From an uncultured Devosia sp. (GTDB taxonomy: Bacteria > Pseudomonadota > Alphaproteobacteria > Rhizobiales > Devosiaceae): a stretch of 8,439 bases of DNA. The DNA is taken from NCBI GenBank assembly GCA_913775215.1, contig CAJYKO010000417.1, forward strand, positions 1 through 8,439. Direction: 5' to 3'. The notes under the pieces are model-generated. The model made no database searches and was not told the origin of the DNA. It worked only from the letters and a program-made list of their open reading frames with translations. This document shows positions 4,901 to 8,439 of the stretch, piece after piece. Each line of letters begins with the position of its first letter. The stretch's first letter is position 1. The position numbers and the translations under genes were made by a program.

Positions 4901-6194
4901 GAAGTCCGATCCGGCCGGTCTTGGCCTCCGTCTCATTGCCGCCCAGAGGCTCCGCGCCGTTCTGGGCGGCGAACATTTTGCGCCTCTCAATGCGGGCGAA
5001 CTCGCCGATGGTCGCGATCGTGCCCTCGCCAATCGCCTGATGACCACAGCCCTCCGCCGCCATGGCCAGATCGACCTGATGATCGGCGAATTGCTGGACA
5101 AAGGCATGCCGGCCAAGTCGGGCACATTTGAAGCCGTTCTCCGCCTTTCGCTCGCCCAACTCGTCTTCCTCCCCGATATCGGCGCGCACAGCGCGCTCTT
5201 TCTTGCCGTCGAAGCCGTAAAGCGCGATGGCAAGGCGCGCCATCTTGCCGGCCTGATGAATGCCGTGCTGCGCCGCGCCCAGTCCAATTCCGCCCGCTAT
5301 GGCCTTCTCGAAGACGACCTCCTTCTGCCCCAAAGCCTGCAGGACAAATGGACCGCAGCCTATGGCGCTGAAGCCGTCGCCGCCTTCCCTGAGGCGCTTC
5401 TCGAAGGTGCTCCGCTCGACCTGACGCTCAAATCCGACGATGCCGAACTCATCGTCGCCCTCGGCGCCGAGCGCGTCCTTGCCGATACCGTCCGCATCGA
5501 AAGCCGCGATCGTCCCGTCGATGCACTCCCCGGCTATGACGAGGGCCAATGGTGGGTGCAGGATGCTGCCTCCGCGCTGCCGGCACGCCTTCTTGCCGCC
5601 AAACCCGGCGGCCGCGTTCTCGACCTCTGCGCTGCCCCCGGCGGCAAGACCGCTCAATTGCTCAAGGCCGGCTACGACGTCACCGCGCTCGATAGCGACG
5701 GCGGCCGGCTCGAACGGCTCAAGGCCAATATGACCCGCCTTGGCTATGCGCCCGCGGTGCTTGAAGCCGACGCGACTCAGTTTGCGCCGGAAACGCTCTT
5801 CGATGGCATCCTGCTCGACGCACCCTGTTCGGCCACCGGCACCTTCCGCCGCCATCCCGAAGTGCTTTGGCATCGCAGCGCCAATGACATTGCCGGCCGC
5901 GTAAAATTGCAGCAGGCGATTTTTGCCAAGGCCCGCAAGTGGCTCAACCCCGGCGGCAGTCTTGTTTATTGCGTCTGCTCGCTCGAGCCCGAAGAAAGCG
6001 AAGAGATCGCGGCTTGGGCGCAGAAATCCTTTGCCGAGCTTGAACTCACCCCTATTTCCCCCGCCGATCTGACCGGTCTCGAAACGGCCGTGACACCCGA
6101 AGGCTATGTCCGCACTTTGCCCTCGATGGCACCTGCAGGCGTTGCCGGTGGCATGGATGGGTTCTTCATTGCCCGGTTCCAGCGCAAGAACTGA
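4893..6194 (+). CDS. rsmB: 16S rRNA (cytosine-C5) methyltransferase, RsmB/NOP family
   Basis: RsmB (Sun/Fmu) forms m5C967 of 16S rRNA (E. coli numbering) with SAM as donor. The 433-residue protein has an N-terminal NusB-like RNA-binding domain (about 10-130, ending in LAGLMNAVLRRA) and a C-terminal Rossmann methyltransferase. Motif I is D244-L-C-A-A-P-G-G-K252. Motif IV is LLDAP311-C312-SATGTFRRHPE, where the cysteine assists product release. Motif VI is YCVC362-S, where C362 should be the nucleophile attacking C6 of cytosine. FFIARF near the end is the usual last strand. The TTG start is forced by an in-frame stop immediately upstream; the first internal Met (M50) would cut into the NusB domain. 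At 433 residues it matches E. coli RsmB. It lies 20 bases after htpX. The family is certain; RsmB rather than another m5C enzyme rests on the NusB domain. Confidence 0.94.
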   Translation: MNKKSDPAGLGLRLIAAQRLRAVLGGEHFAPLNAGELADGRDRALANRLMTTALRRHGQIDLMIGELLDKGMPAKSGTFEAVLRLSLAQLVFLPDIGAHSALFLAVEAVKRDGKARHLAGLMNAVLRRAQSNSARYGLLEDDLLLPQSLQDKWTAAYGAEAVAAFPEALLEGAPLDLTLKSDDAELIVALGAERVLADTVRIESRDRPVDALPGYDEGQWWVQDAASALPARLLAAKPGGRVLDLCAAPGGKTAQLLKAGYDVTALDSDGGRLERLKANMTRLGYAPAVLEADATQFAPETLFDGILLDAPCSATGTFRRHPEVLWHRSANDIAGRVKLQQAIFAKARKWLNPGGSLVYCVCSLEPEESEEIAAWAQKSFAELELTPISPADLTGLETAVTPEGYVRTLPSMAPAGVAGGMDGFFIARFQRKN

Positions 6195-6272
6195 GCACCC
6201 TCAGCGAGTTTTCCCGTTGGAAATTCTTCCTTGGCTGGGCAAATCAGCGTTATGGCTCTAGATCATTGAGCC

Positions 6273-6289
6273 TGCGGCGCGGCGCCGCA
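6273..6289 (+). other. GC-rich perfect hairpin in the rsmB to heparinase-like gap
   Basis: TGCGGCG (6273-6279) and CGCCGCA (6283-6289) form a perfect seven-base-pair stem with a CGG loop. It lies 79 bases after the rsmB stop and 78 bases before the next start. No T-tract follows (CCTTGGAG), so it is not a standard terminator. It could mark the end of the htpX-rsmB transcript, with Rho, or be a leader structure of the next gene. The remainder of the 172-base gap (6195-6366) shows no promoter I would defend. Confidence 0.45.
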
Positions 6290-6366
6290 TCCTTGGAGTA
6301 AAGTGCGTTGGGTCCTGAGGGCACAAGACCGGTTGGTTGCCCTAAGCGGTTGAGCGGGGACATCTG

Positions 6367-7989
6367 GTGAGCGGCGGCGCGTTTTCCGGCCCTCGCTGCT
6401 TTGGCCTGCGCCTTGCCGATTCGCTCGTGACCATGCCCGTCACCCGCTGGACCTGGCAGGCTCTCGCCGAGCAGCGCTACAAGGGCGAACTCCCCGATTT
6501 CCGGCCCAGTGACGGCGATGCTGTGCGCGAAATGATGTCGGGCCGCTATCTGCTCGCCTCAAAACTCATCGAGACCGGCGGCACCTCGCCCTTTTCCGTC
6601 GATGTCGATTTCCCTGATTGGTGGAACAATCTCCAGAGCTTTTCCTGGCTTCGGCATTTTCGCGATGTCCGCGATCCTGGCGAAAAGCTCTTTGCCCGCA
6701 CGCTCGTGCTCGATTGGATAGGACGCGAAGGAAAGTTCGATCCGGAAAGCTGGTCGCTGCAATTGACCGGTCAGCGCGTCCTCAATTGGCTCCGCCATCT
6801 GCCGCTCTTGCTCGATGGCGCGACGGCTGATCAGGGCAAGACCATCCAGCGCAATCTCGGCATCCAGGTGCAGAGCCTCAAAGTCCGCGGGCGTCTCGCG
6901 ACGGACCCCGTGGAACGCCTCTTTGCCGCCATGGGCGCGCTTGGGGCCGAACTTTGCGAGCCCGAAGATACCGCCAATGTCGAGATGCGCTTGAAACTGC
7001 TCGACGCGGTCCTTGCCGAGCAGCTTGATGAGGAAGGCCTCCACAGGAGCCGCAATCCGCGCATCCAGTTCAATCTTCTCACCGAGCTCGCCAGCCTCCG
7101 CCAGGCTTCCAGCCGCCATGGCAGCCCGACTTTTGCCGCGCTCTCCAATCGCATCGACCGTATGCATGAAGCGCTTGATGCCGTGACCCTCTCGAGCGGC
7201 GAACCCGTCTATTTCAACGGCTGCGGCCAGGTGCCTCACGATATTCTCGTCGCCGTGCAAGCGACCGGCCCAAAACCGAGCCGCCGCTCCCGCATTCTTG
7301 GCGGCTACGGCATCCTGCGCAGCGGCCGCGCCGTCGCCATCGCCGATTCCGGCATGCGTCCACCAAAAGGTTTTGACGCCGAAGTCCATGCCGGAGCGCT
7401 CGCCTTTGAATTCTCCTATGGCAGCGAACTGATCCTGGGCTCCTGCGGCCCCGCGCCCACGGACATGCCGGAAACGCGCGACCTGTTCCGCCAGGCCATC
7501 GCCCATTCCTCGCCCACCATCAATGACGAAGATTCCTGGGTGCCCTCCAGGCGCAACCGCGGCGCCCCTCCAGTGCCTGATCTCGAACTCGTGCCCTCCG
7601 AGCATATGCTGATCCTTCCCAGCATCGGCTATGCCGACCGGTTCGGCGCCGAAATCGAGCGCCGCCTGACGCTTTTGGGGGAGGGGACAACCCTGGTCGG
7701 TCAGGATCGCGTCATCGCCACCGGCACCCCACAAGGGCACCTCTCGATCCGCTTCCATCTTGCCCCCGGCATATCCGTGCATGCCCCGGTCGGCGAAGGC
7801 ATGCGCCGGCTGACCCTCCCTAATGGCGAAGTCTGGAGCTTTCTCTGGGAAGGCGCCACCCTCCGCCAGGACGACAGCGTTCGCCAATCGTCCTATCTCG
7901 GCTTTCACCGCACCATTCAGCTCGTGCTTGAAGCCGATCTCGCCCCTGATGTCGAAGTGGGCTGGATCCTCACCCGCGAACACGGTTGA
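6367..7989 (+). CDS. Heparinase II/III-like protein, probably cytoplasmic
   Basis: The 540-residue protein has the two-part layout of heparinase II/III-like proteins: an N-terminal all-alpha region (about 45-300) and a C-terminal beta-sandwich region (about 305-535). Family marks are WLRHFRD (94-100), H225-R-S-R-N-P230 (usually DGGHxSRNP, here EGLHRSRNP), VYFNG-CG (281-287), and the repeat-core signature HAGALAFE (341-348). The last is followed by SYGSELILGSCG, where the usual text is closer to NCG, then LPNGEVW and QDDS. True lyases of this family cleave acidic polysaccharides such as heparin or alginate. This one has no signal peptide, which argues against an extracellular glycan. Comparable genes sit between rsmB and purH in many Hyphomicrobiales, but their substrate is unknown to me. 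The GTG start is supported by GGGGA (6356-6360) and an in-frame TAA at 6343-6345. The family is fairly sure, the activity is not. Confidence 0.85.
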   Translation: MSGGAFSGPRCFGLRLADSLVTMPVTRWTWQALAEQRYKGELPDFRPSDGDAVREMMSGRYLLASKLIETGGTSPFSVDVDFPDWWNNLQSFSWLRHFRDVRDPGEKLFARTLVLDWIGREGKFDPESWSLQLTGQRVLNWLRHLPLLLDGATADQGKTIQRNLGIQVQSLKVRGRLATDPVERLFAAMGALGAELCEPEDTANVEMRLKLLDAVLAEQLDEEGLHRSRNPRIQFNLLTELASLRQASSRHGSPTFAALSNRIDRMHEALDAVTLSSGEPVYFNGCGQVPHDILVAVQATGPKPSRRSRILGGYGILRSGRAVAIADSGMRPPKGFDAEVHAGALAFEFSYGSELILGSCGPAPTDMPETRDLFRQAIAHSSPTINDEDSWVPSRRNRGAPPVPDLELVPSEHMLILPSIGYADRFGAEIERRLTLLGEGTTLVGQDRVIATGTPQGHLSIRFHLAPGISVHAPVGEGMRRLTLPNGEVWSFLWEGATLRQDDSVRQSSYLGFHRTIQLVLEADLAPDVEVGWILTREHG

Positions 7990-7991
7990 GC

Positions 7992-8020
7992 TTGGACTCT
8001 TGGCCCCGTTCATGCTAGCG
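7992..8020 (+). promoter_or_regulatory. Candidate purH promoter
   Basis: TTGGAC (7992-7997) and CTAGCG (8015-8020) are separated by exactly 17 bases, fitting the Rhizobiales CTTGAC-N17-CTATAT layout. Transcription would start near 8027, about 30 bases before the preferred ATG of purH. The upstream in-frame ATG 8012 falls inside this promoter, which favours the downstream start. Confidence 0.4.
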
Positions 8021-8056
8021 GAGCCGCGAAATCTCCATCACAACGGGCAAGAACTC

Positions 8057-8439
8057 ATGGGCAAGACGGTCACGGTCGGGCGGGCACTGCTTTCGGTATT
8101 CGATAAATCGGGCATGACGGATTTCGCCCGCGGGCTTTCCGAAGCCGGCGTCGAACTGGTCTCGACCGGCGGCACCCATAAGCTCATCAGCGACACCGGC
8201 CTCCCGGTCCGCGAAATTTCTGACCTCACCGGCTTTCCAGAAATGATGGACGGCCGCGTCAAGACGCTTCACCCCAAGGTGCATGGTGGCCTGCTCTCGG
8301 TGCGTGACAATCCCGAGCACAAGGCCTCGATGGACGAACACGAGATCGGCCCCATCGACCTCGTCGCCGTGAATCTTTATCCGTTTGAAAAAACGGTCGC
8401 GTCCGGCGCTTCTTACGACGAGATCATCGAAAATATCGA
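8057..8439 (+). CDS. purH: Bifunctional AICAR transformylase / IMP cyclohydrolase, 5' part
   Basis: PurH performs the last two steps of purine synthesis: formylation of AICAR with 10-formyl-tetrahydrofolate, then ring closure to IMP. Only the first 127 codons are present; the frame is open at the window edge. This is the N-terminal MGS-like IMP cyclohydrolase domain, with RALLSVFDKSG (9-19), the phosphate-binding STGGT (36-40), EISDLTGFPEMMDGRVKTLH (53-72) with PKVHGG following, and DLVAVNLYPF (101-110). The formyltransferase domain would lie beyond the window. ATG 8057 is chosen because it gives the N-terminus normal for the family. An in-frame ATG at 8012 would add 15 residues, but it lies in the likely promoter and lacks a ribosome binding site; the site before 8057 is itself weak. 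The gap to the heparinase-like gene is 67 bases. Confidence 0.95.
   Translation, partial: MGKTVTVGRALLSVFDKSGMTDFARGLSEAGVELVSTGGTHKLISDTGLPVREISDLTGFPEMMDGRVKTLHPKVHGGLLSVRDNPEHKASMDEHEIGPIDLVAVNLYPFEKTVASGASYDEIIENI

Noticed and set aside
4290..5873. Long 527-codon open frame on the minus strand opposite htpX and rsmB.
   Set aside because: It is antisense to two clearly conserved genes and its translation has no recognisable domain; long shadow frames are normal in GC-rich DNA.
6559..8013. Long 484-codon open frame on the minus strand opposite the heparinase-like gene.
   Set aside because: It mirrors the codon bias of the plus-strand gene, and the repetitive Gly/Ala/Asp-rich translation has no family features.
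8012..8056. Upstream in-frame ATG (8012) as the purH start.
   Set aside because: It lies within the likely promoter, has no ribosome binding site, and would add 15 residues unlike PurH N-termini.
1..8439. Search for mobile elements, CRISPR, tRNA, toxin-antitoxin or defence modules.
   Set aside because: No transposase, integrase, regularly spaced repeats, tRNA-like cloverleaf or toxin-antitoxin pair was seen; the single HNH gene alone does not make a defence system.

Overview
This 8.4 kb window is GC-rich chromosomal DNA, almost certainly from an alphaproteobacterium of the order Hyphomicrobiales. The gene content and order (ialB-type secreted proteins beside rlmN, and a small DUF1674/SDHAF4 gene, htpX, rsmB, heparinase-like and purH in one block) and the protein sequences suggest a Devosia-like organism. 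The genus is an inference from memory of similar sequences, not the result of a search.

Layout, left to right. 27-566: ThpR-type 2',3'-cyclic phosphodiesterase (2H family). 785-1306 and 1392-1892: two tandem secreted IalB-family proteins separated by two GC-rich hairpins and followed by a good intrinsic terminator at 1922-1956. 2015-3223: rlmN, the radical-SAM 23S rRNA/tRNA adenine-C2 methyltransferase, whose stop codon overlaps by one base the start of a small HNH-type zinc protein (3223-3609). Converging on it from the minus strand, with a 26-base tail-to-tail overlap, is a 70-residue DUF1674/SDHAF4-like succinate dehydrogenase assembly factor (3584-3796). Divergent from that gene starts the plus-strand run htpX (3889-4872), rsmB (4893-6194, TTG start), a heparinase II/III-like protein without a signal peptide (6367-7989), and the 5' part of purH (8057 to the window edge).

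How the genes fit together. Most are housekeeping: RNA end processing (thpR), ribosome modification (rlmN, rsmB), membrane protein quality control (htpX), respiratory complex II assembly (SDHAF4-like) and purine synthesis (purH). The two IalB proteins are exported. The HNH protein and the heparinase-like protein have no role that can be read from the sequence. htpX and rsmB are 20 bases apart and look co-transcribed. The heparinase-like gene and purH have larger gaps and may have promoters of their own; a plausible Rhizobiales-type promoter precedes purH.

I see no phage, transposon, CRISPR, toxin-antitoxin or defence island, no tRNA or rRNA, and no compositional break. The window reads as ordinary core chromosome. 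The points most worth a second look are the HNH gene translationally coupled to rlmN, the apparently cytoplasmic heparinase-like protein with an altered signature motif, the intercistronic hairpins between the ialB copies, and the small hairpin over the htpX ribosome binding site.
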